A DNA stretch of 30,419 bases from an uncultured Eubacteriales bacterium (GTDB taxonomy: Bacteria; Bacillota; Clostridia; Oscillospirales; Oscillospiraceae): contig CAKTJM010000005.1 in the NCBI GenBank assembly GCA_934567745.1, positions 1-30,419 of the forward strand, written 5' to 3'. Shown here piece by piece: positions 7,116 to 16,471 of this stretch (positions within the stretch are counted from its first letter, which is position 1; every line of letters starts with the position of its first letter). The position numbers were made by a program, and so were the translations under genes. Under the pieces are notes generated by a model. The model was not told the origin of the DNA. It did no database searches and saw only the letters and a program-made list of their open reading frames with translations.

Positions 7116-7937
7116 ATGGAATGCACCCTCGCGCTCTGTCAGCTCCCCGTGTCCGCCGACAAGGCGGCCGACCTCGCGGCCGCGGCCGCGGCCGTGCGAG
7201 ACGCTGCCGCACGCGGCGCGGAGCTGGTCGTGCTGCCGGAGATGTTCAATTGCCCGTATAACAATGCCTGCTTCCCGCAGTACGCCGAGCCGTGCTATGG
7301 CGAGAGCTGGCAGGCCCTCTCCGCCGCCGCGCGGCAGGCCGGGGTCTGGCTGGTCGGCGGCTCCGTGCCGGAGTGGGAGGACGGTAGGCTCTACAACACC
7401 TGCTACGTCTTCGCCCCGGACGGGACGATGCAGGCGCGGCACCGGAAGGTGCATCTCTTCGACATCGACGTGCCCGGCGGGCAGCGGTTCATGGAATCGG
7501 ATACCCTGTCGGCGGGCGACGCGATCACTGTGGTGGAGACGCCCTTCGGCAAGCTGGGCGTGGCGATCTGCTTCGACATGCGCTTCGCGGAATTCTTCCG
7601 GGCGATGGGCGACCTGGGGGCGCGGATCATCGCGATCCCGGCGGCGTTCAACCGGACGACCGGCCCGGCGCACTGGTCGCTGACGCTCCGGATGCGGGCG
7701 GTGGACCAGCAGTGCTTCGTGGCGGCGTGCTCCCCGGCGCGGGACGAGAGCGCGAGCTATGTGGCCTACGGCCACTCCCTGGTGGCGGACCCGTGGGGCC
7801 GGGTGCTGGAGGAGCTGGACGAGAAGCCGGGCATGGCGCTCGTGCGGCTGGACCTGGACGAGATCGACGCGATCCGCCAGCAGATCCCGATCCTGACCGG
7901 CAGACGGCAGGACCTGTATGAGACGGTGCGGAAGTGA
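7116..7937 (+). CDS. Nitrilase-superfamily amidohydrolase (omega-amidase/Nit2-like)
   Basis: A 273-aa cytosolic carbon-nitrogen hydrolase. The catalytic triad is visible: E42 (VLPEMF), K111 (RHRKVHLFDIDVPGG) and C152 (ICFDMRF). The block after the lysine, HLFDIDVPGG, and the total length are typical of the omega-amidase (Nit2/YafV-like) branch, which hydrolyses alpha-ketoglutaramate and related monoamides. The exact substrate is an inference. A GGAAGGAGA site precedes the start. It lies 20 bp after the lipoprotein gene and ends at a shared terminator facing ftsH. Why it should be paired with a shared-domain lipoprotein is unclear, and simple cotranscription is possible. Confidence 0.88.
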   Translation: MECTLALCQLPVSADKAADLAAAAAAVRDAAARGAELVVLPEMFNCPYNNACFPQYAEPCYGESWQALSAAARQAGVWLVGGSVPEWEDGRLYNTCYVFAPDGTMQARHRKVHLFDIDVPGGQRFMESDTLSAGDAITVVETPFGKLGVAICFDMRFAEFFRAMGDLGARIIAIPAAFNRTTGPAHWSLTLRMRAVDQQCFVAACSPARDESASYVAYGHSLVADPWGRVLEELDEKPGMALVRLDLDEIDAIRQQIPILTGRRQDLYETVRK

Positions 7938-7966
7938 TACACTGTCGGCTCGATAACGGACAAAAG

Positions 7967-7997
7967 CGTCCCATCCCCGTTTGGGGATGGGACGTTT
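7967..7997. terminator. Bidirectional intrinsic terminator between the nitrilase gene and ftsH
   Basis: A 12-bp perfect stem (7967-7978 with 7983-7994), loop GTTT. The plus side has TTTCGT and the minus side has TTTTG, so it serves both convergent genes. Confidence 0.85.
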
Positions 7998-8003
7998 CGT
8001 CTC

Positions 8004-10058
8004 TCAGAACGGATCCGGGTCGTCCGGCGGCTGGGGCGGGGCCTTCCGCCCGTTCGCGCGGACCTTCTGGGCCTCCAGCGCTTCCCGCGCCGCGCGCTCC
8101 CGCTCGCGCTGCTCCGCCTCGCGGGCCAGCTCGTCGCGGCGGCGCTGCTCGGCCTCCTGCTGGGCCTTGCGCTCACGCTCGGCGCGCTCGTGGACCTTGC
8201 GCTCCTCCAGAGCGGCCGGGTCGTCGAAGACCAGCTTGAAGTCCTCCGCGGACATCGTCTCGAACTCCAGCAGATACTGCGCCGTGCGTTCGAGCTGCTC
8301 GTGGCAGCGGGTCAGGATCCCGCGGCAGCGGGCGTAGGCCGCGTCGAGGATCGCCTTGATCTCCTCGTCGATCAGGCCTGCGATCTCCTCGGAGTACGAC
8401 CGGCTCTGCGCCATGCTCCGGCCGATGAAGACCTCCTGGCCGGAGTCGTAGGCGATCGCGCCGATGCGCTCGCTCATGCCGTACTTCATGACCATGCTGC
8501 GCGCGATCGACGTCGCCGTCTGCAGATCGCTCGACGCGCCGGTGGAGATGTCGCCCAGGATCAGCTCCTCGGCCACGCGGCCGCCGAGGCAGGTGCAGAT
8601 GCGCTCCTGCAGCTCCCGCTTGGACTGGTACAGCCGGTCCTCCTCGGGCAGGGAGATGGTCATGCCGCCCGCCCCGCCGCGCGGGATGATGGTGATCTGA
8701 TGCACGGGGTCCTGCGTCTCCAGCTCGTGGATGACCACGGCGTGACCGGCCTCGTGATAGGCGGTCAGCCGCTTGGCCAGCGGCGGGACCACCCGGCTGC
8801 GCTTCTCCGGACCGGCGATGACCTTGAGCATCGCCTCGTGCAGGGTGTCCATGCGGATGTACCGCCGGAGCATCCGCGCCGAGAGCAGCGCCGCCTCGTT
8901 GAGCAGGTTCTCCAGGTCCGCGCCGGTGAAGCCGACCGTCGCCTGCGCCACGGTGTGCAGGTCCACGTCTTCGGCCAGCGGCTTGTTGCGCGCGTGGACG
9001 CGCAGGATCTCCTCGCGGCCCCGGATGTCCGGCAGGCCGACGTAGAGCTGTCGGTCGAAGCGGCCCGGCCGCAGCAGCGCCGGGTCGAGGATGTCCGCAC
9101 GGTTCGTCGCGGCCATCACGATGACGCCCTCGTTGGACGTGAAGCCGTCCATCTCGACGAGCAGCTGGTTGAGCGTCTGCTCGCGCTCGTCGTGGCCGCC
9201 GCCCAGGCCGGTGCCGCGCTGGCGGCCGACCGCGTCGATCTCGTCGATGAACACGATGGCGGGCTGGCCCTCCTTGGCCTGCTTGAACAGGTCGCGCACG
9301 CGGGACGCGCCCACGCCGACGTACAGCTCCACGAAGTCGGAGCCGGAGATGGACAGGAACTTGCACCCGGCCTCACCGGCCACGGCCTTGGCCAGCAGCG
9401 TCTTGCCGGTGCCCGGAGGGCCGACCAGCAGCACGCCCTTCGGGATGCGCGCGCCGAGCTGGGTGTAGCGTGCGGGCTCGCGGAGGAAGTCCACGACCTC
9501 CGCCAGCTCATCCTTCTCCTCGTCGGCCCCCGCCACGTCGCGGAAGGTGACGGGCTTCTGGTCGGTGGCCAGCGTGCGGGTGCGCGCCTTGCCGAACTGG
9601 CTGGCGTTCGGGCCCCCGCCGCCGCCCCCGGCCTGGGTGCGGCGCAGGAAGAGGAAGTACCACAGCAGCACCATCACCACGAGCACGATGACCCACGTCA
9701 CGATCGAGCCGATCCAGGCGGGGCTGGGCGCGTCGGGGTATTCGTAGTCGGTGAGGATGCCGTCCTCCCACTGCTGGACCACGAGGTCGTTGAAGTCCTC
9801 GTAGAACAGGGAGAAATCATAGAGCGGATAGGTGACGACCTTAGCGCCGTCGCTGTTGGCCTCCTTGAGGGTCAGGGTCACGCTGTGCTCCTCGACGAGG
9901 AGCTTATCGACCTTCTCCTCCTCCAGCAGCGCACGGATCTGGGCGTAGGAATAGTCCGGGCCCGTGTTCTCCTGATGGAAGAAGCTCGTGGCGAAGAACA
10001 CCAGGCACAGGATGCACAGCATCAGCACGATGCCGCGCATGGGATTGGCTCGATTCAA
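8004..10058 (-). CDS. ftsH: ATP-dependent zinc metalloprotease FtsH
   Basis: A membrane-bound AAA protease that degrades misfolded membrane proteins and some regulators. Two membrane helices (about 8-26 and 115-138) flank the extracellular part. A Gly-rich linker follows. The AAA module has Walker A GPPGTGKT (213-220), Walker B IVFIDEID (268-275) and a second region of homology with [18 protein letters not shown] (319-336). The zinc site is HEAGH at 435-439. The C-terminus is unusually long, charged and coiled-coil-like (about 610-684, rich in E/R/A) and ends PPDDPDPF. The annotated start is a TTG at 10058 behind AAAGGAAGT; an ATG at 10040 is the alternative. It is the last gene of the gdpP-to-ftsH operon. 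Confidence 0.97.
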   Translation of the reverse strand: MNRANPMRGIVLMLCILCLVFFATSFFHQENTGPDYSYAQIRALLEEEKVDKLLVEEHSVTLTLKEANSDGAKVVTYPLYDFSLFYEDFNDLVVQQWEDGILTDYEYPDAPSPAWIGSIVTWVIVLVVMVLLWYFLFLRRTQAGGGGGGPNASQFGKARTRTLATDQKPVTFRDVAGADEEKDELAEVVDFLREPARYTQLGARIPKGVLLVGPPGTGKTLLAKAVAGEAGCKFLSISGSDFVELYVGVGASRVRDLFKQAKEGQPAIVFIDEIDAVGRQRGTGLGGGHDEREQTLNQLLVEMDGFTSNEGVIVMAATNRADILDPALLRPGRFDRQLYVGLPDIRGREEILRVHARNKPLAEDVDLHTVAQATVGFTGADLENLLNEAALLSARMLRRYIRMDTLHEAMLKVIAGPEKRSRVVPPLAKRLTAYHEAGHAVVIHELETQDPVHQITIIPRGGAGGMTISLPEEDRLYQSKRELQERICTCLGGRVAEELILGDISTGASSDLQTATSIARSMVMKYGMSERIGAIAYDSGQEVFIGRSMAQSRSYSEEIAGLIDEEIKAILDAAYARCRGILTRCHEQLERTAQYLLEFETMSAEDFKLVFDDPAALEERKVHERAERERKAQQEAEQRRRDELAREAEQRERERAAREALEAQKVRANGRKAPPQPPDDPDPF

Positions 10059-10098
10059 GCGATATCACTTCCTTTGGGATCGCGGCCGTGGGGCCGAC

Positions 10099-10638
10099 TC
10101 ATTCATAGATCTCAGGCTTGAGGATGCCGATGTAGGGCAGGTTGCGATAGCGGTCGTCGAAGTCGAGGCCGTAGCCGACCACGAAGGCGTCCGGGATCGT
10201 GAACCCGACGTAATCGCCCTGGATCGGCTGGGTCCGCCGGTCGGGCTTGTCGAGCAGGACGCACAGCTTCAGCGAGGCGGGCTCGCGCGTCTTCAGCTCC
10301 CGCACCAGCTTGGAGAGGGTGTTGCCGGAGTCGAGGATGTCCTCGACGAGGATGACGTCGCGGCCGCGGATGTCCTGGCCCACGTCCAGGCGGATGTCCA
10401 CCAGGCCGGAGCTCTCCGTGCCCGCGCCGTAGGAGGAGGCGGAGATGAAGTCCACCTCCAGCGGCAGGTCGGTCTGGCGCACCAGGTCCGCCAGGAACAC
10501 GAACGCCCCGCGCAGCACGCCCACCACGAGGGGGGCCTTCCCGGCGTAGTCGCGCTCGAGCTCCGCGGCGATCTCTCGCACGCGCGCATGGATCTGCTCA
10601 GGGGTCAGGAGGATCTGCTGCATGTCCTGCTCAAACAT
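10099..10638 (-). CDS. hpt: Hypoxanthine phosphoribosyltransferase
   Basis: A purine salvage enzyme that converts hypoxanthine or guanine plus PRPP to IMP or GMP, 179 aa. The PRPP-binding loop VILVEDILDSGNT is at about 95-107. The flexible loop SSYGAGTESSG (68-78) and DKPDRR (about 128) are also typical of the bacterial HPRT family. The ATG at 10638, after GAAAGGA, is preferred over 10656. This start overlaps the stop of tilS by 8 bp (ATGTTTGA), which indicates translational coupling. The order tilS-hpt-ftsH is a well-known Firmicute arrangement. Confidence 0.95.
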   Translation of the reverse strand: MFEQDMQQILLTPEQIHARVREIAAELERDYAGKAPLVVGVLRGAFVFLADLVRQTDLPLEVDFISASSYGAGTESSGLVDIRLDVGQDIRGRDVILVEDILDSGNTLSKLVRELKTREPASLKLCVLLDKPDRRTQPIQGDYVGFTIPDAFVVGYGLDFDDRYRNLPYIGILKPEIYE

Positions 10639-12052
10639 CGGTATCTGTCCTTTCATTCCATGTGTGTCGTTTCTCGTCTGTCTGGGTGTACCGCACGCGC
10701 AGTGCGGTCGTGCCCGCGGCGGCACACCGGTCCGCCTGCGGCCCGAGCAGGGCCGCGGCCAGGAGCGTGCCGTCCGGCCCCGCCAGCACCGGCAGGGCCG
10801 CCCGCTGTGCGCGGGGGAGCTTTTCGTCGATGTACCAGTCCTTCAGGGACTTTTCGGGCCGTCCGGGCGGCCGGAGCCGGTCGCCCGCCTGACGGGGCCG
10901 CAGGACCAGCGGCCAGCCGGGCGGTGTGAGATGGCATGCCGCGCCGCTCTGCGCCGCGTCGGCCGGTGCGGGGACCAGGTCGAGCGTCACGCGCCACCCG
11001 CCGGGCAGGTCCACCGTGCCCGGGCCGGGCACGGGGACCGGCGCGAAGGGCGCCGGCGCCGTCCAGTCGTCCCGGGGGACGAAGCAGAGGTCGTCGTAGT
11101 CCCGCCGGACCAGGATCCGGCCCGGCAGGTCCCGCTGGGCGGCCGGACCGGCCGAGGCCAGGTCCACCGCCGCAAGGAGAGAAGCCGCCGCGGTCTGATG
11201 CACGCCGAGCGCCGCCAGTGCCCGCCGCACCGCCCGCACGGCCAGGGGCCGCGGGGCCTCGCGCACCGCCCGGGCGGAGAGCCGGACGCCTGCGCCGTCC
11301 CGCCGCAGGGGCAGGGCCGCCGCCTTGTCGTCGAGGTAGGCCCGGTCCGCCCGCAGATGGGGCAGGGCCGCGGCCAGCGTCGCGGCGAAGGCAGGGTTCA
11401 GGTCCCGCAGGACCGGCATCACGTCGCGCCGGATGCGGTTGCGGGCGTAGGTCGGGTCGGCGTTGGAGCTGTCCTCCACGTGGGGGATGCCCTCCGCCGC
11501 CAGATAGGCCTCGATCTCGGCCCGGGTGCAGCCGAGCAGGGGGCGGATCAGCGCCCCGCGCCGGGGCGGGATGCCGCCCAGGCCGTCCAGCCCCGTCCCG
11601 CGCACCAGGTGCAGCAGGACGGTCTCGGCGTTGTCGTCGGCGTTGTGGGCCGTGGCGATCCGGTCGCAGCCGAGGTCGGCGGCGGCGGTCTCCAAGAAGG
11701 CGTAGCGCAGGTCGCGCGCGGTCTCCTCCAGCCCGCGTCCCTGCGCGGCCGCCGCGGCGCGCACGTCGCCGTGGCCGAGGCGCAGGGGGATCTCGTGCCG
11801 GGCGCACCAATCCGCGACGAAGGCGCGGTCCCGGTCGGACTCCGCCCCGCGCAGCCGGTGGTCGAAGTGGGCCGCCGCGACGGAGATGCCCAGGTCCGGG
11901 GCCAGCGCGCGCAGGGCCGTGAGCAGGGCCATCGAGTCCGCCCCGCCCGACACCGCGCACAGCACCCGGCAGCCCGGCGGGAGCAGCCCCTCGCGCGCCG
12001 CGAAGGTCCGCAGCCGCGCGGGCAGGCCGTTAGAGCTCGTCCGGGTCCTCAT
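10631..12052 (-). CDS. tilS: tRNA(Ile)-lysidine synthase
   Basis: Converts C34 of the CAU anticodon of tRNA-Ile2 to lysidine using ATP and lysine, 473 aa. The N-terminal PP-loop ATPase has SGGADS at 35-40, preceded by LCAV. DRIATAHNADDNAET (about 126-140) and LGGIPPRRG are typical of the family. The C-terminal substrate-binding domain includes LVLRPRQAGDRLRPPGRPEKSLKDW. The start ATG at 12052 lies inside the end of dnaB (23-bp overlap), so translation is probably coupled. Longer frames starting upstream would run through dnaB and are rejected. The gene is very GC-rich. Confidence 0.94.
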   Translation of the reverse strand: MRTRTSSNGLPARLRTFAAREGLLPPGCRVLCAVSGGADSMALLTALRALAPDLGISVAAAHFDHRLRGAESDRDRAFVADWCARHEIPLRLGHGDVRAAAAAQGRGLEETARDLRYAFLETAAADLGCDRIATAHNADDNAETVLLHLVRGTGLDGLGGIPPRRGALIRPLLGCTRAEIEAYLAAEGIPHVEDSSNADPTYARNRIRRDVMPVLRDLNPAFAATLAAALPHLRADRAYLDDKAAALPLRRDGAGVRLSARAVREAPRPLAVRAVRRALAALGVHQTAAASLLAAVDLASAGPAAQRDLPGRILVRRDYDDLCFVPRDDWTAPAPFAPVPVPGPGTVDLPGGWRVTLDLVPAPADAAQSGAACHLTPPGWPLVLRPRQAGDRLRPPGRPEKSLKDWYIDEKLPRAQRAALPVLAGPDGTLLAAALLGPQADRCAAAGTTALRVRYTQTDEKRHTWNERTDTDV

Positions 12053-13385
12053 GGCGCGTCTCCACGGAAGAGAAGGCCGTGAACTCCGGCAGCCACTGGA
12101 GCGGGACGGTGGTCGTCTCGCCGCGCCGGTTCTTCGCGATGATGCACTCGGCCTGGTTGTGCTTGTCTGTGTCCTTATTATAATAGTCCTCACGATAGAG
12201 GAACATGACCACGTCCGCGTCCTGTTCGATGGCGCCGGACTCGCGCAGGTCCGAGAGCATGGGCCGCTTGTCCGACCGGCTCTCGTTGGCGCGCGAGAGC
12301 TGCGACAGGCACAGGATCGGCACGCGCAGCTCCTTGGCCATGATCTTCAGCGACCGGCTGATGTCGGCCACCACCTGCTGGCGGTTCTCCCCGGCGTACC
12401 GGGTGCCGGAGCCGGAGGACTGCATGAGCTGGAGGTAGTCGATGACCACCAGGCCCAGGTCCTCGACGCGGCGGCACTTGGCGTTCATGTCCGCCACGGA
12501 CAGGGACGGGTCGTCGTCGATCAGGATCCGAGTGTGCGCCAGGGCCGTCGAGGCGATGGCCGCCTTCTCCCAGTCGCTGGCGCTGAGCTTGCCGGTCATG
12601 AGCTTCTTGTTGTCCAGGAACGCCTCGCTGGAGATCAGCCGCATCGCGAGCTGCTCCCGGCTCATCTCCAGGGAGAAGAAGACGACGGTCTTGCCGGAGG
12701 ACTTGCCCGCGTGGAGCAGGACGTTCAGCGCGAACGAGGTCTTGCCCATGCCCGGCCGGGCGGCCAGGAGGACCAGCTCGGTCGGGTGCAGGCCGGTGAG
12801 CGTCCGGTCCAGGTCGCCGAAGCCGGTGGCCAGACCGGGGACGTCGCCGCCCTCGGCGGCCAGCGCCTCCAGCCGGGCGAACACGTCCACCAGGATCTTG
12901 GACAGCGGCTCCAGCCCCTGGACGCTCCGCCCCTGGCGGATGGCGAAGATGCGCTGCTCGGCCAGGTCGAGGACGCTCTGGGCGGTCTCGCCGCCCTGGC
13001 GGACCAGCTCGGTCAGCGCCCCGGCGGTCTCGCCGACGCTGCGCAGCAGGGCCTTGTCCTTGACGATGCGGACATAGGCCATGACGTTGGCGGCGGTGGG
13101 GGTGATGTCCATGAGCTGCATGAGATAGCGGCTCGTGCCCTCCTCCCAGACGCCGTCGAGCTTCATCTGGTCGAGGACGGTCACCGGGTCGATCGGCTTG
13201 GAGAAGCTGAACATCCGGTAGATCGTCTCATAGATGGCGCGGTCGGTCTTGTCGTAGAAGTCCTCGCCGCTGAGCTGCTCGATGACCTCGGGGATGCAGC
13301 GCGCGTCGATGAGCATCGCGCCCAGGACCGATTGCTCGGCCTCGGTGCTGTGGGGGACCTGGTGCAGGAGCAGGGCCTCATCCAT
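12030..13385 (-). CDS. dnaB: Replicative DNA helicase DnaB
   Basis: A hexameric replication-fork helicase, 451 aa. The N-terminal DnaB domain begins PHSTEAEQSVLGAML. The RecA-like domain has Walker A AARPGMGKTSFA (about 208-219), ETVVFFSLEM-type sequence (here KTVVFFSLEMSREQLAMRL) and DLGLVVIDYLQLM as Walker B. LSQLSRANESRSDKRPMLSDLRESGAIEQDAD is a family signature. A GAGGAGG site supports the ATG at 13385. It follows rplI by 29 bp and overlaps tilS. The C-terminus is short, ending HEDPDEL. Confidence 0.97.
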   Translation of the reverse strand: MDEALLLHQVPHSTEAEQSVLGAMLIDARCIPEVIEQLSGEDFYDKTDRAIYETIYRMFSFSKPIDPVTVLDQMKLDGVWEEGTSRYLMQLMDITPTAANVMAYVRIVKDKALLRSVGETAGALTELVRQGGETAQSVLDLAEQRIFAIRQGRSVQGLEPLSKILVDVFARLEALAAEGGDVPGLATGFGDLDRTLTGLHPTELVLLAARPGMGKTSFALNVLLHAGKSSGKTVVFFSLEMSREQLAMRLISSEAFLDNKKLMTGKLSASDWEKAAIASTALAHTRILIDDDPSLSVADMNAKCRRVEDLGLVVIDYLQLMQSSGSGTRYAGENRQQVVADISRSLKIMAKELRVPILCLSQLSRANESRSDKRPMLSDLRESGAIEQDADVVMFLYREDYYNKDTDKHNQAECIIAKNRRGETTTVPLQWLPEFTAFSSVETRHEDPDEL

Positions 13386-13414
13386 CCGATCGCCTCCTCA
13401 CAGGACGCCGCCGC

Positions 13415-13861
13415 TCACGCCTCGGTGACGAGGACGTGCAGGGTGCCGGTGATCTCATAGCCGAGCTTGCACTTGAGCGCATAGCTGCCGAAGCTCTTGA
13501 TCGGCTCGTCCTGGACGATCTTGGCCTTGGCGATGGCGATGCCGTACTGCTCCTGGAGGGCGTCGGAGACCTCCTTGGAGGTCACGGCGCCGAAGAGCTT
13601 GCCGCCCGCGCCCGCACGGGCGGGGATCTTCACCTGCACGCCCTTGAGCTTCTCGGCGATGGCGAGGGCCTCGGCCTTCTCCTCGGCCTCGCGGGCGCGC
13701 TTGGCCTTGTCCTGCTGGCGCATCTTGTTCAGGTTGTCGGGGGTGGCCAGCTCGGCCAGGCCGTTGGGCAGCAGGTAGTTGCGGGCGTAGCCGTCGGAGA
13801 CGTCCACGAGCTGACCGCGCTTGCCCTGGCCGCGCACGTCCTTCTGTAAGATGACTTTCAT
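13415..13861 (-). CDS. rplI: 50S ribosomal protein L9
   Basis: A 148-aa large-subunit protein that binds 23S rRNA. The N-terminal domain [32 protein letters not shown] block, with [12 protein letters not shown], is diagnostic. A long connecting helix (about 45-75, rich in K/A/E) leads to the C-terminal domain with [19 protein letters not shown] lies just before the ATG. It sits between gdpP and dnaB, as in most Firmicutes. Confidence 0.97.
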   Translation of the reverse strand: MKVILQKDVRGQGKRGQLVDVSDGYARNYLLPNGLAELATPDNLNKMRQQDKAKRAREAEEKAEALAIAEKLKGVQVKIPARAGAGGKLFGAVTSKEVSDALQEQYGIAIAKAKIVQDEPIKSFGSYALKCKLGYEITGTLHVLVTEA

Positions 13862-13927
13862 GATGGGTACCTCCTAAGTGTACGAGTTGGATATACGATA
13901 TGGGGAAGACGGGGAGAGGGCAGGCGG

Positions 13928-15914
13928 TCAGCCCTCCTTCTCCTCGGCGAGATAGCAGGGGCAGGACCTTCTCCGGCGTCTTGCCTGGGAACTGTGCGCC
14001 GGCCGTGGCGGCGTTGCCGCCGCCGCCGAGCATCTCGGTGAGCACCTGCATGTTGATCGGCCCGGAGGACCGGGCGGACAGGCAGGTCTGGCCCGGCTCG
14101 GGGAAGAGGACGCAGGAGGCCTCGATCCCGGCGATGGTGAGAAGCCCGTCGGCGGCCTGGCCGGCGACGACGCGGCCCACGGGCCGGTCGGTCGTGGCGA
14201 TGGCGATGCCGTGGCGGAACTCCCGCGCGGAGCGCATGATGTCGAACCGGGCGACGGTCTCGTCCAGGTCGCTCTGGAAGAGCTTGTTCACCTGGGCCAT
14301 GTCCGCGCCGCACTTTTTCAGATAGGCGGCGATCTCGAAGGTCCGGGTGCCGGTGCGCATGGTGAAGCTCTTCGTGTCGAGCACCATCCCGGCGAGCAGG
14401 GCCTCGGCCTCGGGCCGGATGAGGTCGCCGGGGTCGAGCAGGTTCTGGTCCAGCTCGGCCACCAGCTCGCTGGCGGACGAGGCGTAGGGATCCTGGAAGC
14501 TCAGGGCCGGGTCCTGGATGTAGGACGCGGCGCGGCGGTGGTGGTCGATGACGACGACCCGTGCGCCGCAGTGGAGCAGCTCGGGCAGCTGGGTCTGCTC
14601 GGGCCGGTTCGTATCGACGACGACGACGAGGCAGTTCGGCCCAGCCAGGTGGCGGATCTCATCGGGGGGCAGGAAGACGCCTCGGTATTCCGCCAGGCCC
14701 ATCAGGCGGCGGGTGAGGTCCTCGGCGGGGTACGGGCTCGGCGCGCGCACGGCGGAGACGGGCACGCCCTTCTTCCGGGCGATGGCGCAGACCCCGGCCA
14801 CCGCGCCGATCACGTCGAGGTCGGGCTGCTTGTGGCCCATGACGCACACGTGCTCGGTGGTGGACAGCAGCTCACCGAGGGCGGAGGCGACGACGCGGCT
14901 CTTGACCTTCGTGCGGCGCTCGGTCTCCTTGCTGCGCCCGCCGATGAAGGAGAAGTCGTTCGCGTCCTTGACGACGACCTGGTCGCCGCCGCGGCTGAGC
15001 GCCATGTCGAGGGCGAGGGAGGCGAAGTGGTACAGCTCCTTGGGCGAGGCTGCGCCGACGCCGATGCCGATGGACAGCGTCGCGGCGACGCCGTTCGGGC
15101 TGAGCACGGTGCGCAGGTCGTCGAGGATGGAGAACTTCCGCTTGTAGAAGTCGCGCAGGTGGGCGGCGTCGCAGAGGAAGAGGTAGTGGTCGCGGTCATA
15201 GCGGCAGAGCATCCCCTCGGCGGGGGCGAGCCAGTTGGCGATGTGCTCGTTGATGACGGTCCGCAGGAGGGACCGCTGGCCCTCGTCCAGCCCGCGGCCG
15301 AGGTCCTCGTAGTTGTCGAGCAGCAGGATGGCGAGGACGGGACGGGAGCCGTCGTAGGCGGCCTTGATCTGGGCGTATTCGGTGATATCCACCCAGTACG
15401 TGGTGGCGAGGTGCTCCTCCTTGCTGCCGGTGGAGACGAGGTTGCCGAAGACGAGATATTGCCGGTCGCCGACGGGGATCGGCTCCGGGCTGATGTGCTC
15501 GCCGTCGAGCAGCCACTGGGTGGGGAAGCCGGGCACGAGGGAGGAGAGCTTCGTCTCGAAGAGGTGGTCCCGGTCGCCGGTGAGGTGCAGGAACCGCTCG
15601 TTGCTCCAGATGATGTCGTCGGTGTCGGGCCGGAAGAGGACGATGGGCAGCGGGGAGGAGAGCATGGTCCGGCGGGAGGCGGAATCGACGCCGCTCGTGA
15701 CGCCGTCGAGGTAGCACAGGACCTCCTCCTTGCGTTTGGCGATGCCCGCGCGCAGATAGAGGTAGAGCAGCAGCACGGCCGCGATCTCGCCCAGGCACAG
15801 GGCGGGGTCGAACAGGCCGGTGAGCACGGCGAAGACGAGGCACAGCGCGAAAAAGGCGCGGAAGCCGGTGTCGGTGAGCCGTGAGAGGATCTTTTGGAAG
15901 GTCTGCGGACGCAA
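13928..15914 (-). CDS. gdpP: GdpP-like cyclic-di-AMP phosphodiesterase (DHH family), probable 3' frameshift
   Basis: A membrane phosphodiesterase that degrades c-di-AMP. Two membrane helices (about 16-35 and 41-56), a PAS-like region (85-180), a degenerate GGDEF region (about 190-315) and the FSFIGGRSKETERRTKVKSR block precede the DHH domain. Metal ligands appear at H361, D365 and D367 (GHKQPDLD), D434 (VVVDTN) and D457-H458-H459. The start is a TTG at 15914 behind AAAGGAGGT; no ATG is well placed. The frame does not stop where expected: it runs on into rplI and would end at 13455. A shift of one base in the CCCC run near 13955-13961 gives YLAEEKEG and a stop at 13928-13930, 66 bp before rplI. 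I use that end. The C-terminal signature reads GGGGN rather than the usual GGGGH. Confidence 0.85.
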
Positions 15915-16020
15915 GGGGGCACCTCCTTTGGTCGGCGCGGGGGCCGACGGGGATGGCCGGTCCGAGAAGGGGACCGGAGTGGCCATAAGGAGCCGATGAT
16001 AGATGATAATAGGATAGTAC

Positions 16021-16049
16021 ATTATAACACGATGCGCCCCGGGCCGCAA
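16021..16049 (-). promoter_or_regulatory. Sigma-A promoter of the gdpP-rplI-dnaB-tilS-hpt-ftsH operon
   Basis: On the minus strand, -35 TTGCGG (16044-16049) and a perfect -10 TATAAT (16021-16026) are separated by 17 bp. The leader would be about 100 nt. Confidence 0.75.
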
Positions 16050-16084
16050 GGGAAAAAACTCGCCCCGTCCGGAGGGACGGGGCG
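16050..16084 (-). terminator. Terminator-like hairpin, copy A of a repeated palindrome
   Basis: CGCCCCGTCC (16061-16070) pairs with GGACGGGGCG (16075-16084), loop GGAG. Read on the minus strand it is followed by TTTTTT, so it can end transcripts coming from the carbonic anhydrase gene. A second copy of the same palindrome lies at 16356-16383. Confidence 0.65.
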
Positions 16085-16086
16085 GG

Positions 16087-16242
16087 GACAGCGTGTCAAA
16101 AAAGCCTCGCAGATGAGCGCCCTCAGGCGCCATGGAAGCGACCAACCGCCGAAGGCGGCTCTTAGGGAGCCCCAGTTTCGTGCCCGCAGGCACGAAATAG
16201 AGTCGAGTCATTTTCTCCGGCGACATGTGCGTCGGAGAAAAT
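16087..16242. repeat. Dispersed modular repeat, full copy
   Basis: It begins with the block CAGCGTGTCAAAAAAGCC, continued by TCGCAG. Then come small hairpins, a TTTCGTGCC-CGCA-GGCACGAAA hairpin (16176-16197), and a 13-bp hairpin starting TCATTTTCTCCGG (16210-16242). A shorter copy of the same modules lies at 30345-30419 with compensatory changes in the middle stem. Confidence 0.75.
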
Positions 16243-16316
16243 ACTTCTCAGCCCACAAGTGTGCGAGTTGTCCGTCGAAGACGGACGGCGAGTGCATGCA
16301 GGGGGCTGCATCCCCT

Positions 16317-16349
16317 CTGTCGGAAAACCCCGCAGGGGTTTTTCGACAG
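16317..16349. repeat. 15-bp hairpin in the palindrome cluster
   Basis: CTGTCGGAAAACCCC pairs with GGGGTTTTTCGACAG around a GCA loop, with one G-T pair. Smaller perfect hairpins at 16270-16286 and 16295-16310 precede it. Confidence 0.7.
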
Positions 16350-16355
16350 CCTGAA

Positions 16356-16383
16356 CCCGCCCCGTCCGGAGGGACGGGGCGGG
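16356..16383. repeat. Copy B of the GC palindrome
   Basis: CCCGCCCCGTCC (16356-16367) pairs with GGACGGGGCGGG (16372-16383), loop GGAG. It shares 26 bases with copy A at 16061. This copy has no T-tract. Confidence 0.75.
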
Positions 16384-16417
16384 GAGAAAGACGGTCGGGA
16401 TGCGCACGCACCCAAGC

Positions 16418-16437
16418 CTCCCTTGCGTAAAGGGAGC
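16418..16437. repeat. Second copy of the 20-bp CTCCCT...AGGGAG repeat
   Basis: Exactly matches 3415-3434. It lacks the neighbouring GTCAGCCG hairpin seen at the first site. Confidence 0.8.
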
Positions 16438-16471
16438 CTGGCGCTCGAATGATACGCGGACGGGACCGCCC

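Larger units (their letters stand above)
15915..16471. other. Long intergenic region made largely of palindromes
   Basis: This 557-bp stretch holds the gdpP leader and promoter (to 16049), then an almost continuous series of hairpins from 16061 to 16437. No convincing gene lies in it. Individual repeats are listed separately. Confidence 0.75.

Noticed and set aside
8190..10121. 643-aa plus-strand open frame
   Set aside because: It lies antisense to ftsH, arises from the high GC content, and its translation shows no domain or codon signature.
10622..12082. Long plus-strand frame over tilS
   Set aside because: Antisense shadow with Arg/Gly/Pro-rich nonsense composition.
14211..15884. 557-aa plus-strand open frame
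   Set aside because: Antisense shadow of gdpP; low-complexity V/G/E/L composition.
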